Source: Streptosporangium sp. NBC_01755
GTDB lineage: Bacteria > Actinomycetota > Actinomycetes > Streptosporangiales > Streptosporangiaceae
Assembly (NCBI RefSeq): GCF_035917995.1
Contig: NZ_CP109131.1
Span: forward strand, 434,001-498,000
DNA length: 64,000 nucleotides
Direction of reading: 5' to 3'
Shown here: positions 18,415-27,090 of the stretch, one piece after another
How positions within the stretch are numbered: the stretch's first letter is position 1
Layout: every line of letters begins with the position of its first letter
Program-made: the position numbers and the translations under genes
Notes under the pieces: model-generated
What the model saw: only the letters and a program-made list of their open reading frames with translations
Told to the model about the DNA's origin: nothing
The model's database searches: none

Positions 18415-19053
18415 GTGATCAACCAAGCGATGGCAACAGTACTGGTGATCGGATCGCTGCTGGGCGGAACCGGCGTGGCCCACGCGGGCGCCACCGAGAT
18501 CCCCAAGGGGTTCCTGCTGACCGAGCCCGCAGCGACCGCGGGACCGATCATGGAGGACGAGGAGTGGTGGAAGATCAGTAACAGTCTGTCCCGGCAGCTC
18601 GAACTCAATCCCTGTCGCACGAAGGGGAAACCCCGTGACGGCCGGGTCGCGATGCGCACCATCACGTACTCGAACAGCGCTCCCTCCGGGAGCAGCGAAC
18701 AGCTCGTGCTGTACAGGAGCACCAGGCCCGCCCAGGCCGCGTTCCGTAAGCTTCGGACGGACCTGGCCAGGTGCCCGAGGCGGGAAACGGCGAAGGGCGA
18801 CACCGGCTCCAGGTTCGGCTACGTCGGCAAGCCGTTGCGGGTCGGAGACGAGGCCCTGTCTGTCGCGGGTTACTTCCACAAGCAGGGGAAGCGTGAGCGT
18901 GAGCCCGTCGAGATGGGGGTCGTCGCCCGCCGGGGCGCCGCGCTGTTCATCTACACCGACATCGGCAACGGCCTGGGAGCGGGCAAGAAAATCGTCAACC
19001 AGGCGAAGAAGATGACGAAGAAGGTGTGCGACCTGCCTGGGGTGTGCGGGTAG
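18415..19053 (+). CDS. Secreted protein of unknown function
   Basis: A GTG at 18415 (or ATG at 18430) gives a protein of about 212 residues with a signal peptide (TVLVIGSLLGGTGVAHA) followed by a soluble domain with Cys pairs (NPCRTKG, ARCPRR, KVCDLPGVCG). The pattern LYRSTRPAQAAFRKLRTDLARC resembles the extracellular sensor-type domains of small actinobacterial lipoproteins and PknH-like proteins, but no certain family was assigned. It begins 207 bp beyond the IS end, so its original promoter may have been displaced. Confidence 0.7.
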   Translation: MINQAMATVLVIGSLLGGTGVAHAGATEIPKGFLLTEPAATAGPIMEDEEWWKISNSLSRQLELNPCRTKGKPRDGRVAMRTITYSNSAPSGSSEQLVLYRSTRPAQAAFRKLRTDLARCPRRETAKGDTGSRFGYVGKPLRVGDEALSVAGYFHKQGKREREPVEMGVVARRGAALFIYTDIGNGLGAGKKIVNQAKKMTKKVCDLPGVCG

Positions 19054-19175
19054 GTCGCCCGCTTCGGGAAAAGACCGATGTCCCCTGCCGGAATCGAGCA
19101 GTACCGGCAGGGGGCGTCGCATACCGCTGTGTGGACCACGAACTACCCGAGCTGACCGGCGCGGTGGCATCGTGG

Positions 19176-19412
19176 TCAGCCTGGGTGTGGTTCGTGGTCG
19201 CCCGGCGGGCAGAACGGGTTACAGAGCACGTCGACCCACACGTCGGCGACCGGCGCGGTGATCTGCTCGACGACCTCGGCCGAGATCACCTCGTCCGTGA
19301 CATCAGCCCAGATCAGGCGTACGGCGGCGGCCAGCGTGACGATGCAGGTGCCGCACCGCGCGCAGACGCGCACGTCGCCGGGCGTGTCCAGCACGGGCAG
19401 CGGACCGCTCAC
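19176..19412 (-). CDS. Small CxxC-containing hypothetical protein, coupled to the upstream ATPase
   Basis: This 78-residue frame starts with GTG at 19412, overlapping the stop of the ATP-binding protein by four bases (GTGA), which indicates translational coupling. It contains VRVCARCGTC, a zinc-ribbon-like pair, and ends CNPFCPPGDHEPHPG. No family was recognised. Confidence 0.55.
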   Translation of the reverse strand: MSGPLPVLDTPGDVRVCARCGTCIVTLAAAVRLIWADVTDEVISAEVVEQITAPVADVWVDVLCNPFCPPGDHEPHPG

Positions 19413-19807
19413 CGAGATCCCGGTTCCACGCAGACGAACCAGACGGTCTTGCCCCCCGGCGCGGACTCCACCCCCCACCGCTCCGCGTAGGCCGAGACGA
19501 TCGCCAGCCCGCGACCGTGCTCCGAGTCCGGACCGGCCAGGAGCGGGGTCGGCCACACCGCGCCGTGGTCGGTGACCTCCCCGCACACGATCCGCCCGTG
19601 CCGGTGCAGGGAGAGGGTGATCGGCGCCCGCCCGTGCACGACCGCGTTGCTCACCAGCTCGGACACGACCATGGTCACGTCCTCCGTCACGGCGGAGATG
19701 CCCCAGGTGACGAGGGCTTCCCGCGCCAGCCGCCGCGCCGCACCGACCACTTCGGGATCGGCGGGCAGGTCCCAGCACGCCTCAAGAGCCTTGCGAGGTG
19801 TCTTCAT
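19409..19807 (-). CDS. ATP-binding anti-sigma/regulatory protein (HATPase_c_2, RsbW-like)
   Basis: The 132-residue protein has the GHKL-ATPase boxes of the RsbW/SpoIIAB-like family: VVSELVSNAVVHG (N box), EVTDHG and GRGLAIVSAYAERWGV (G box), ending in PGGKTVWF. Such small ATPases bind sigma factors or anti-sigma antagonists and are abundant in actinomycetes. A small CxxC protein follows with a 4-bp overlap. Target unknown. Confidence 0.88.
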   Translation of the reverse strand: MKTPRKALEACWDLPADPEVVGAARRLAREALVTWGISAVTEDVTMVVSELVSNAVVHGRAPITLSLHRHGRIVCGEVTDHGAVWPTPLLAGPDSEHGRGLAIVSAYAERWGVESAPGGKTVWFVCVEPGSR

Positions 19808-20071
19808 AAGTTTCTCCAGCCGAGGCGAGACCGACAGAGTGAATGCCGCGCTTACCGTGCGTGGGATCAGAACTGCGAGGTCCGAATCCGACCAGGACAG
19901 CGACCGATGTCACACAGCATCACGAGCTACTTACAGAACGTGTTCGCTTGACGGCCCCATGATGTGGCCCGCACAGTCGATACTGCAACTCTCATTTTGA
20001 AACTCGACCGATATGTCTTCTCTTGCGTCGAGTGCTCTACGATCAGCATCCCTACGCTTTGGAGGCAAGCG

Positions 20072-20917
20072 ATGACAAACAGTGGCCAGAGTCCAACTGT
20101 GCGCCGCCGACGTCTGGCCGCCGAACTCCGGCGTCTACGCGAAGCCGCCGGTCTGACCATGGAGGAGGTCGCTCAATCGCTGGATCTGTCACGAGCCACG
20201 ATTTCGCGCCTCGAAGCGGGCAAAACAGCCCGACCACGCCCACGCGACATTCGGGACATCCTCCAGCTGTACAAGGTAGGAGATCCACAGCGGGAGGCGG
20301 TCATGGACCTTGCCCGAGGTGCCCGCGAACGAGGATGGTGGGAGCAGTACAAGGGCGTCCTCACCGGCACCTATGTAGGACTCGAAGCGGAAGCATCCTC
20401 AATCGATACTTTCGAACCCCTTGTGATCCCTGGCTTGCTGCAGACCTCCGCATACACAACCGAGTTGATCCGAGCCTCTCTGGCTGACCCCGCTGAGATC
20501 GACAAGCGCGTGGAAGCGCGGATGCGCCGACAGGAGATCCTCCAGCGTCCAAACCCACCCCGATACCGCGCGATCATCGATGAAGCAGCCCTGCTACGGC
20601 CTGTAGGCGACACGAAGGTCATGCGCGACCAGCTTCGCAAGTTGATCGACACCCATCCGCTTGAGCACATGACCATTCAGGTCATTCCGATGTCGGCCGG
20701 TCCGCACATCGGCCTATGGGGTCAGTTCGTCATTCTCGGGTTTCCTGACTCCACTGATCAGGACGTTGTCTACATTGAAACCCCGACAGACAATCTCTAT
20801 CTCGAAGAGCCTAAACATCTCGAACGTTATAACCTGGTGATGCAGCGCCTCGCTGCCAACGCACTTGGAGCTGACGCCTCGATCGCGTATCTGTCCGAAC
20901 TCATCGACCGGTTGTGA
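20072..20917 (+). CDS. XRE-family regulator with DUF5753 domain
   Basis: ATG 20072 follows GGAGG at the right distance; the longer open frame upstream is not needed. The 281-residue protein has an N-terminal helix-turn-helix (LRRLREAAGLTMEEVAQSLD then ATISRLEAGK) and a DUF5753 domain (FEPLVIPGLLQTSAYTTEL ... YIETPTDNLYLEE). In actinomycetes these BldB/WhiJ-associated regulators are usually followed by DUF397 genes, as here. The gene ends 7 bp before the first DUF397 start. Confidence 0.92.
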   Translation: MTNSGQSPTVRRRRLAAELRRLREAAGLTMEEVAQSLDLSRATISRLEAGKTARPRPRDIRDILQLYKVGDPQREAVMDLARGARERGWWEQYKGVLTGTYVGLEAEASSIDTFEPLVIPGLLQTSAYTTELIRASLADPAEIDKRVEARMRRQEILQRPNPPRYRAIIDEAALLRPVGDTKVMRDQLRKLIDTHPLEHMTIQVIPMSAGPHIGLWGQFVILGFPDSTDQDVVYIETPTDNLYLEEPKHLERYNLVMQRLAANALGADASIAYLSELIDRL

Positions 20918-20924
20918 GGCACCA

Positions 20925-21122
20925 ATGGATCTTTCTAACGCCGAGTGGCACAAGAGCACCCTCAGCCAGGGCGACGGCAACAATTGCGTGGAAGTCGCAC
21001 TGAACCTTCCCGGTATCGTCGCGATACGTGATTCGAAGGCCCCTAACGAGCCGAGCCTGATCTTCACCCCCTCGGCGTGGTCCGCCTTCATCGACAATAT
21101 ACAAAACGGCCAGCTCGACTGA
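20925..21122 (+). CDS. DUF397 protein
   Basis: The 65-residue product starts MDLSNAEWHKSTLSQGDGNN and has the DUF397 core: W.KS..S...NNCVEVA...IVAIRDSK.P..P.L.F.P.AW.AF. DUF397 proteins are small partners of XRE/DUF5753 regulators, and the gene directly follows one, so the two are probably co-transcribed. Confidence 0.92.
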   Translation: MDLSNAEWHKSTLSQGDGNNCVEVALNLPGIVAIRDSKAPNEPSLIFTPSAWSAFIDNIQNGQLD

Positions 21123-21154
21123 CCAAAACCCGCTGTACAAACCGAGAGGTAATC

Positions 21155-21358
21155 ATGGATCTCCCCCAGCCTCATCCCCTCGCCTGGCGAAAGAGTTCCT
21201 ATTCCGGCTCGGGCGACAACTGTGTCGAAGTCGCGGCGCTCCCCAACGGAGGCCAGGCCGTACGGGACTCCAAAAACCCCACCGGCCCCGTCCTGAAGTT
21301 CTCCCCTGGCGCATGGAACACCTTCATCAGCGGTATCAAGGACGGCCGGCTCGGCTGA
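21155..21358 (+). CDS. DUF397 protein
   Basis: The 67-residue product starts at ATG 21155 after GAGAGG and carries WRKSSYSGSGDNCVEVAALP, VRDSKNP and FSPGAWNTFI, the DUF397 signature. It is the second copy in tandem behind the XRE regulator, 32 bp after the first. Confidence 0.92.
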   Translation: MDLPQPHPLAWRKSSYSGSGDNCVEVAALPNGGQAVRDSKNPTGPVLKFSPGAWNTFISGIKDGRLG

Positions 21359-21468
21359 CGGACACCCGCTGTACGTGTACAACCAGCCACCGAGCCAAGA
21401 TTTCCATCTCAGCTGGCGGCTGGTCGGGTTCAAGCGCATGCCGATGAACGGCGAGTCCAATGCGCCCC

Positions 21469-21552
21469 GGTGACGCGCCGATCACATATCTGTCCGAACT
21501 CACCGACCGGTTGCGAGGCACCGATGGATCTGTCGCCGAATGGCGCAGAGGG
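21469..21552 (+). pseudogene. Remnant of a duplicated XRE-DUF397 junction
   Basis: The segment nearly repeats 20876-20950: ITYLSELTDRLRGTDGS against IAYLSELIDRL, followed by a diverged DUF397 start (ATGGATCTGTCGCC...AATGGCGCAGA). In this copy the regulator stop codon has become CGA. It marks a further regulator-DUF397 pair that was mostly deleted. Confidence 0.6.
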
Positions 21553-21569
21553 AGCGCGGCGGCCTCCGC

Positions 21570-21722
21570 TCAGCGCACCACGTCCCGGTCGGCGAGCTCT
21601 CCATTGTCGCGAGTGAGCAGCAGGTAACGCTCCTCATACAGCGGCCTGGCGGGTGCGCCGCCCAGGTCGTCGACGGTCACCGGGCCGCCTTCCCGCGCGA
21701 GGTCGCGCTCGGCCCAGACCGA
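21570..21722 (-). pseudogene. Probable 3' gene fragment of unknown family
   Basis: On the minus strand the frame reads WAERDLAREGGPVTVDDLGG and LYEERYLLLTRDNGELADRD before a stop at 21570. The codon use is that of a real gene, but no start or upstream domain is present, so it looks like a leftover C-terminus. The rest of 21359-21836 holds only this and the XRE-DUF397 remnant. Confidence 0.35.
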
Positions 21723-21836
21723 TGACGACGTCCGCCGAGACGAAAGAGGGGGCCTGTCCGGCCGCGAAGTAATGATCAGCCTCGTTCTAGACTCGGCGGG
21801 TGGGGGTTCACCCAGGCACGGAAAAGGGGGCGTCCG

Positions 21837-22190
21837 TTGTCCGAGAGCGCACAGGGCCGCACGTACCTGTTCTCCTACGGGACGCTGCGCCAGCGCGAGG
21901 TACAGCTGTCCACCTTCGGCCGCGAGCTGGACGGCACCCCGGACCTGTTGCCGGGCTACACGGTGACGACGGTGGAGATCACCGACCCCGACGTCATCGC
22001 GGTCAGCGGCACCGCCCGTCATCCGATCGTGCGCGCGACGGGCGACCTCTCCCACGCCGTCGAGGGAACGGTGTTCGCGATCACCGACGCCGAACTGGCC
22101 GCCGCCGACGACTACGAGGTGGCCGACTACCGCCGGGTGTTCGTGAGGCTCGCCTCGGGCGTGCTCGCCTGGGTTTACATCGATTCCTGA
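21837..22190 (+). CDS. Gamma-glutamylcyclotransferase-like (AIG2/GGCT fold) protein
   Basis: The 117-residue protein starts at a TTG (21837) after a GGGGG ribosome-binding site. The N-terminus [15 protein letters not shown] carries the YGTL substrate-loop motif of the GGCT/AIG2 family, and a conserved acidic residue lies in [22 protein letters not shown]; it ends [18 protein letters not shown]. Members cleave gamma-glutamyl amines or are of unknown specificity. Confidence 0.87.
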   Translation: MSESAQGRTYLFSYGTLRQREVQLSTFGRELDGTPDLLPGYTVTTVEITDPDVIAVSGTARHPIVRATGDLSHAVEGTVFAITDAELAAADDYEVADYRRVFVRLASGVLAWVYIDS

Positions 22191-22272
22191 GCTCCGGGGT
22201 CCGGGAGAGGGCGCTCGACCGGCCCGGTCGACAGCGCGTTCGCCTCACAGAAGCACGGAAGGGACGACCTCG

Positions 22273-22425
22273 ATGACCACCGCTCCCGCGGGAGGCTTCG
22301 ATTACGACACCCACGGCCACGGATACGCCGTCCAGCGCCGTACCGATCCGCGCATCGCCGCCCTCGTCCACGCCGCGCTGGGCGAGGCCCGTACCGTCGT
22401 CAACATCGGCGCCGGGGCCGGCGGC
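22273..22425 (+). pseudogene. Class I SAM methyltransferase, 5' fragment fused to a carboxylase
   Basis: The first 50 codons read [20 protein letters not shown] and end in VVNIGAGAG, the N-terminus and glycine-rich SAM loop of a methyltransferase. The sequence then passes in frame, within a GC-rich run at about 22420-22429, into an acyl-CoA carboxylase beta subunit. The rest of the methyltransferase and the carboxylase N-terminus are missing, so this is a deletion joint. The ATG and the upstream AAGGGACG are the original methyltransferase start signals. Confidence 0.72.
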
Positions 22426-23522
22426 GGCGAGAAGTACGTCGACCGGCACCGCGCGCGGGGCAGGCTGCCGGCCAGGGGGCGGATCGAGCTGCTCGTCGAT
22501 CCCGACTCGGCGTTCCTGGAGCTCTCGCCGCTGGCGGGCTGGGGCAGCGACTTCCCCGTGGGAGCGAGCGTGGTCACCGGGATAGGGGTGGTCGAGGGCG
22601 TCGAGTGCGTGCTCGTCGCCAACGACCCGACGGTGCGGGGCGGCTCGTCCAACCCGTGGACGCTGCGCAAGACGCTCAGGGCGGCCGACATCGCCTTCGA
22701 GAACCGGCTGCCGCTGATCAACCTGGTGGAGTCCGGCGGGGCCGACCTGCCGACCCAGAAGGAGATCTTCATCCCCGGCGGCCGGATCTTCCGCGACCTG
22801 ACCCGCCTGTCGGCGGCCGGGATCCCCACGATCGCCCTGGTCTTCGGCAACTCCACCGCCGGCGGGGCGTACGTACCGGGGATGAGCGACCACGTGGTCA
22901 TGGTCAAGGAACGCGCGAAGGTCTTCCTCGGAGGTCCACCGCTGGTCAGGATGGCCACCGGGGAGGAGTCCGACGACGAGTCGCTGGGCGGTGCCGAGAT
23001 GCACGCCCGGGTCAGCGGGCTGGCCGACTACCTGGCCGCCGACGAGCACGACGCGCTGCGGATCGGGCGGCAGATCGTCAGGGGCCTGAACCGGCGGAAG
23101 CCCGGCGTCTCCGCCGGGGCCGCAGGTGATCCGCTGTACGACGAGGACGAACTGCTGGGCATCGTGCCCGAGGACCTGAAGATCCCGTTCGACCCGCCGA
23201 CCCTCGTTTCCTGTTCTCCTGGCCCAGCGCGAAGTCGGCGGTCATGGGGCCCGCCCAGCTCGCCGGAGTGCTGTCCATCGTCGGCAGGGCCGCGGCCCAG
23301 GCCCGGGGGCAGGTCTACGACGAGGAGGGCGACGCGGCGATGCGCCGGATGGTCGAGGCGCAGATCGAGGCCGAGTCGCTGCCGTTCTTCCTGTCCGGCC
23401 GCCTCTACGACGACGGGGTGATCGACCCCCGCGACACCCGGATGGTCCTGGGCCTGTGCCTGTCCGCCGTACACAACGCCCCCGCCCCGGAGCCCGCGGG
23501 CTTCGGCGTCTTCCGGATGTGA
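22426..23522 (+). pseudogene. Acyl-CoA carboxylase carboxyltransferase (beta) subunit with two internal deletions
   Basis: [20 protein letters not shown] to VRGLN (about 22426-23090) is clear carboxyltransferase beta sequence ([37 protein letters not shown]). After DLKIPFDP (about 23195) roughly 150 residues are absent. Sequence resumes at 23199 in another frame as [17 protein letters not shown] and runs to the normal C-terminus at 23522. The gene is therefore dead: N-terminus replaced, middle lost and frame changed. It belonged to a biotin-dependent carboxylase with the remnant that follows. Confidence 0.82.
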
Positions 23523-23524
23523 CC

Positions 23525-24071
23525 ATGCCCGCGAACATGCCCGCGAACATGCCCGTGACCGCCCCGCGGATCCGCCGCCTGCTCGTCGCCAACCGGGGTG
23601 AGACCGTCGAGTTCCTCGTCAGGGGCGAGCTGGTCGCCTTCCTGGAGATGAACACCCGCCTGCAGGTGGAGCATCCGGTGACCGAGTGCGTCCACGGCGT
23701 CGACCTCGTCGAGCTGCAGCTGCGGATCGCCGAGGGCGCCCGGCTGCCCGCGTCGCCGCCCGAGCCGTCCGGACACGCCGTCGAGGTGCGCCTGTACGCC
23801 GAGGACCCGGCCCGCGACTGGCTCCCGCAGAGCGGCACCCTGCACCGCTTCGAGATCCCCGGCGTGGACTCCCGCTTCGCGCCCGCCCCCGGCGGGCGGC
23901 ACGGCCTGCGGCTGGGTCGGCGCGGGGCAGGTGCTCGTGGTGCTCGAGGCCATGAAGATGGAGCACCGGATCGCCGCCCCCGCGCCGGGCACGGTGGCGG
24001 CGGTGAACGTGACTCCGGGCCGCCAGGTCGAGGCCGGGTTCGTGCTGGTCGTGATCGAGGAGCAGACTTGA
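23525..24071 (+). pseudogene. Biotin carboxylase/BCCP (alpha) subunit with large internal deletions
   Basis: Start [11 protein letters not shown] (a 12-bp tandem repeat) leads to [10 protein letters not shown], the first strand of biotin carboxylase, then jumps to [20 protein letters not shown], the late catalytic region, skipping most of the ATP-grasp. It runs through [17 protein letters not shown], then jumps again, out of frame, to the biotinyl domain at 23916 ([17 protein letters not shown], with the biotin lysine) and stops at 24071. About 180 of more than 600 residues remain. Confidence 0.82.
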
Positions 24072-24153
24072 TCCCCTCCCCGGGCTCTCCGGAGCCGAAG
24101 TGCGGGGTCTTGCCGCTGGAAGGATTCAGATGAAAACCGATGGAGGTTGGCCG

Positions 24154-24942
24154 GTGGAGCGCCTGGTGCACAGGGAGGTGTCCGGAGGGGTGGCGACGAT
24201 CACCCTCGACTCCCCCCGCAACCGCAACGCCCTGTCGGTGCGGTTGCTGGGCGACCTGGAGGACCGGCTCAACTGGGCGCTGGCCGAGGAGAGCGTCCGG
24301 GTGATCGTGCTCACCGGGACCGGACCGGTGTTCTGCGCCGGCGCCGACCTGAAGGAGCAGCGGGTGGCCCCCGGCAGCGCGCACGAGGCACCGGTGACCG
24401 CGTCGTTTCCGGAGGTCATGAGCCTGATCTGGGAGAGCCCGAAGCCGGTCGTGTGCAGGCTGAACGGCACCGCGCGGGCCGGGGGGCTCGGTCTGGTGGC
24501 GGCCTGTGACTTCGCGATCGCCCCGGACTCGGCGTCGTTCGCGTTCAGCGAGGTGCGGCTCGGCGTGGTGCCCGCGATGATCGCGGTGACCGTGCTGCGG
24601 CGGCTCGACCCGCGCGCCGCCGCCGAGTACCTGCTCACCGGGGAGACGTTCGACGCCGCCCGCGCCAGGGAGATCGGGCTGCTCACCCGCGCCGTGCCGG
24701 AGGAGGAGCTGGACGCGACGGTCGCCCACTACACCGGCATGCTGCTGCGCGGCGGCCCCGAGTCGCTCGCCCTCACCAAGCAGCTCGTGCGGACCGTGCC
24801 CGGGCTGAGCGTGGAGGAGGGCATGCGCCAGATGGCCGAGCTGTCCGCCCGGCGCTTCACCTCCGCCGAGGGGCAGGAGGGGATCGCCGCCTTCATGGAG
24901 AAGCGGCCCGCGTCGTGGATCCCCGGGCCCGAGGCGGGCTGA
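24154..24942 (+). CDS. Enoyl-CoA hydratase/isomerase family protein
   Basis: GTG 24154 lies 7 bases after GGAGG and gives 262 residues; an ATG at 24130 would add 8. The crotonase fold is complete: GVATITLDSPRNRNALS, the oxyanion-hole motif FCAGADLKE, NGTARAGGLGLVAACDFAIA and FSEVRLGVVPAM, then the C-terminal helices. It is the only gene of this catabolic block without a visible deletion. The family hydrates enoyl-CoA (methylglutaconyl-CoA hydratase-like roles are common next to such carboxylases). Confidence 0.88.
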   Translation: MERLVHREVSGGVATITLDSPRNRNALSVRLLGDLEDRLNWALAEESVRVIVLTGTGPVFCAGADLKEQRVAPGSAHEAPVTASFPEVMSLIWESPKPVVCRLNGTARAGGLGLVAACDFAIAPDSASFAFSEVRLGVVPAMIAVTVLRRLDPRAAAEYLLTGETFDAARAREIGLLTRAVPEEELDATVAHYTGMLLRGGPESLALTKQLVRTVPGLSVEEGMRQMAELSARRFTSAEGQEGIAAFMEKRPASWIPGPEAG

Positions 24943-25010
24943 TGCGCCATGGCGGGCCAGCGCTCCTCACCGGGCGCGCGTCCGAGACGCCCCTGCCCGA
25001 GGAGATCTGA
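24942..25010 (+). pseudogene. 22-codon residue between the hydratase and AtuA fragment
   Basis: An ATG overlaps the hydratase stop (TGATG) and opens a 22-codon frame ending PLPEEI at 25008-25010, which overlaps the next gene's start. The coupled position but absurd length suggest another operon gene reduced to its ends. Family not recognisable. Confidence 0.35.
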
Positions 25011-25456
25011 TGCTGCGCGTCGCCAACTGCTCCGGCTTCTACGGCGACCGGCTGTCGGCCGCCAGGGAGATGGTGGAGGGCGGTCCGATCGACGTGCTCA
25101 CCGGCGACTGGCTCGCCGAGCTGACCATGCTGATCCTGGCCGGGAACCGGCTCAAGGGCCGCCCCGGCTACGCGCCGACCTTCCTGAAACAGTTGGAGGA
25201 GGTCCTCGGGACCTGCCTGGAGCGGGGCATCAAGATCGTCTCTAACGCGGGCGGGCTGGATCCCGCCGGGTGCGCCGGGGCGGTGGCCGAGCTGGCGGGG
25301 CGCCTCGGGCTGCCCAACCTGCTCGCCCTCAACTTCGTCGTCCACGGCCTCCTCGGCCGCGGCGTGGCCGCCGGCCCCCGCCTCGACGCGCAGGCCAAGG
25401 CCCTTGGCGAGGAACTCCGCGCCGTACTCGCCGACATCCCGCGGCGCCTCCTGTGA
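25010..25456 (+). pseudogene. Acyclic terpene utilisation AtuA (DUF1446) reduced to its two ends
   Basis: The first 105 or so residues (VANCSGFYGDRLSAAREMVE, GDWLAELTMLIL, GIKIVSNAGGLDP) are the N-terminus of AtuA/DUF1446 proteins. At about 25315 the text passes in frame to LALNFVVHGLLGRGVAAGPR, which belongs near the C-terminus of the same family. The normal protein has well over 400 residues, so about two thirds are missing. The frame is open, but the domain core is gone. Confidence 0.72.
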
Positions 25457-25563
25457 TCCCCCGGCATATGCGTTATCTCGTGCTTGAAACCTTCACGCAA
25501 CCCTCCAAACTCTAGGATTGCTCGCAATTGCTCCATGAGCGTGGTTCGGGGAAGGATTCAGTC

Positions 25564-25788
25564 ATGCGCCTCCGGTTTCTTGGTTCCACCTCCGAGGCGG
25601 GCGCCTGCCCCTCCCTCTACGAGACCGACCGCGGGACCATCGTGGTCCAGGGCCTTCGGGTGACCGATGCGGAGGCGCTGGCCGATCTGCGCCATGTCCT
25701 GGAGGGTGAAACCGCCGTCGAGGTGCCCCGCGAGTTGCTCGTGGACATCGCGCGCCGAGTACTTTCTGTAAATATTGGTCACGATTAG
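25564..25788 (+). CDS. Small conserved-type hypothetical protein
   Basis: The 74-residue product MRLRFLGSTSEAGACPSLYE...TIVVQGLRVTD with GC-rich third positions precedes an XRE/DUF5753 regulator. Small proteins of this kind, related in position to DUF397-type partners, often accompany such regulators. The last codons are AT-rich and lead into an AT-rich promoter-like gap. Confidence 0.65.
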   Translation: MRLRFLGSTSEAGACPSLYETDRGTIVVQGLRVTDAEALADLRHVLEGETAVEVPRELLVDIARRVLSVNIGHD

Positions 25789-25900
25789 GAGTGCTCTCTG
25801 GCTTGATCCATATGCTCGGGTCTAGCGTCGTGCGCACCACGCGGGAGATGACCTGAACTCATGGGAAGAGCAGGCGGGCAAGAGCGGCCAGGGAGGTCGT

Positions 25901-26752
25901 GTGAGCGGGTTCCAGCAGGCCAGAACCGAGCTCGGCGCACGGTTGCGGCACCTGCGGGAGACCGCCCGCCTGTCGGGCAAGGAGCTGGCCGAGCGGCTGA
26001 GGTGGCAGGCCTCCAAGGTCTCCCGGATCGAGAACGCCCGCCAGACCGTCACCGAGGACGACATCGTCCAGTGGGCACGGGCCACAGACGCCTCCCCCGA
26101 GGTGGTCGAGGACCTGGTGGAGCACGCGCTGGGACTCTCGGATCGCCAGGACTCCTGGCGGCAGCGGCACCGCGGCGGACTGGCCGCCCTCCAGGAGGAC
26201 GTCCGCGACATGGAGGCGCGGACCACGCTGCTGCGGGTGTTCGAGCCCGGCGTGGTCATCGGCCTGCTGCAGACCACCGAGTACGCCCGGAGCATCTTCA
26301 CCCGGATCAGGCGCCTCCACCAAACCCCTGACGAGATCGACGCGGCCATCCGGATCCGCATGCGGCGCCAGGACATCCTCTACGACCAGAGCAGGCGGTT
26401 CAGGCTCGTCCTGCCGGAGGCGGTGCTGCGCTACCGGCTGGCCCCGCTGGACGTGATGCGCGGGCAACTCGACCGGTTACTGGCGGTGACCGCGCTGCCG
26501 AATGTGGCGTTCGGCGTGATCCCCTTCGAGGCACCCCTGCCCTCGGCGCCGCTCAACGGTTTCTGGGTGTACGACGACGACCATGTCTCGGTGCCGACCA
26601 GGACGAGGGACCTGCTTCTCCGCGACCCGGACGACGTCGCCTTCTACGCGCGAACCTTCGAGGAACTCTGCGAGGTCGCGGCCTTCGGGGAGAGTGCCAG
26701 GTCTGTGATCGTCCGCGTACTCAACGATTTCTCCGGACAACCAGCAGACTAA
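25901..26752 (+). CDS. XRE-family regulator with DUF5753 domain
   Basis: GTG 25901 gives 283 residues. The helix-turn-helix is LRHLRETARLSGKELAERLR then ASKVSRIENAR; the DUF5753 part has FEPGVVIGLLQTTEYARSIF and RIRMRRQDILYDQSRRF. It is the second regulator of this type in the window and is flanked by two small genes instead of DUF397 genes, forming a three-gene set with 25564-25788 and 26817-27089. Confidence 0.92.
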   Translation: MSGFQQARTELGARLRHLRETARLSGKELAERLRWQASKVSRIENARQTVTEDDIVQWARATDASPEVVEDLVEHALGLSDRQDSWRQRHRGGLAALQEDVRDMEARTTLLRVFEPGVVIGLLQTTEYARSIFTRIRRLHQTPDEIDAAIRIRMRRQDILYDQSRRFRLVLPEAVLRYRLAPLDVMRGQLDRLLAVTALPNVAFGVIPFEAPLPSAPLNGFWVYDDDHVSVPTRTRDLLLRDPDDVAFYARTFEELCEVAAFGESARSVIVRVLNDFSGQPAD

Positions 26753-26816
26753 ACGCCGCAATTGCTTGATTAGCATCCCAAGATCGTGCAAGTCTCTGTC
26801 GGGACGGAGGTGACGC

Positions 26817-27089
26817 ATGATGCTGGACACGCTGTCTTGTCTGGAGAGGTTCGCAACCGCGATACGGCTGCACGCCGACCTTTCCGTGCAGCGGATCTCG
26901 TTCGGCGATCCCGCGTACGTGTACGTCCGCAACCGTTTCAGCAACACCCTGGCCGAGACCGTGACCTGCTCCCAGGACGGCCGTTTCATCACCTCGTGGG
27001 GTTACCGGCTCGGCACCAGTGAGAACATCGACGGCGCCGCGGCGCGGCTGGCCTTCCTGCTCGCCGCCCTGCCCACCCCCCAGGTCTGA
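26817..27089 (+). CDS. Small hypothetical protein downstream of the XRE regulator
   Basis: The 90-residue product MMLDTLSCLERFATAIRLHA...ITSWGYRLGTSENIDGAAARL starts after GGAGGTGACGC. It is soluble and of unrecognised family, but its position behind an XRE/DUF5753 gene suggests a partner protein, as DUF397 is elsewhere. Confidence 0.65.
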   Translation: MMLDTLSCLERFATAIRLHADLSVQRISFGDPAYVYVRNRFSNTLAETVTCSQDGRFITSWGYRLGTSENIDGAAARLAFLLAALPTPQV

Positions 27090-27090
27090 C

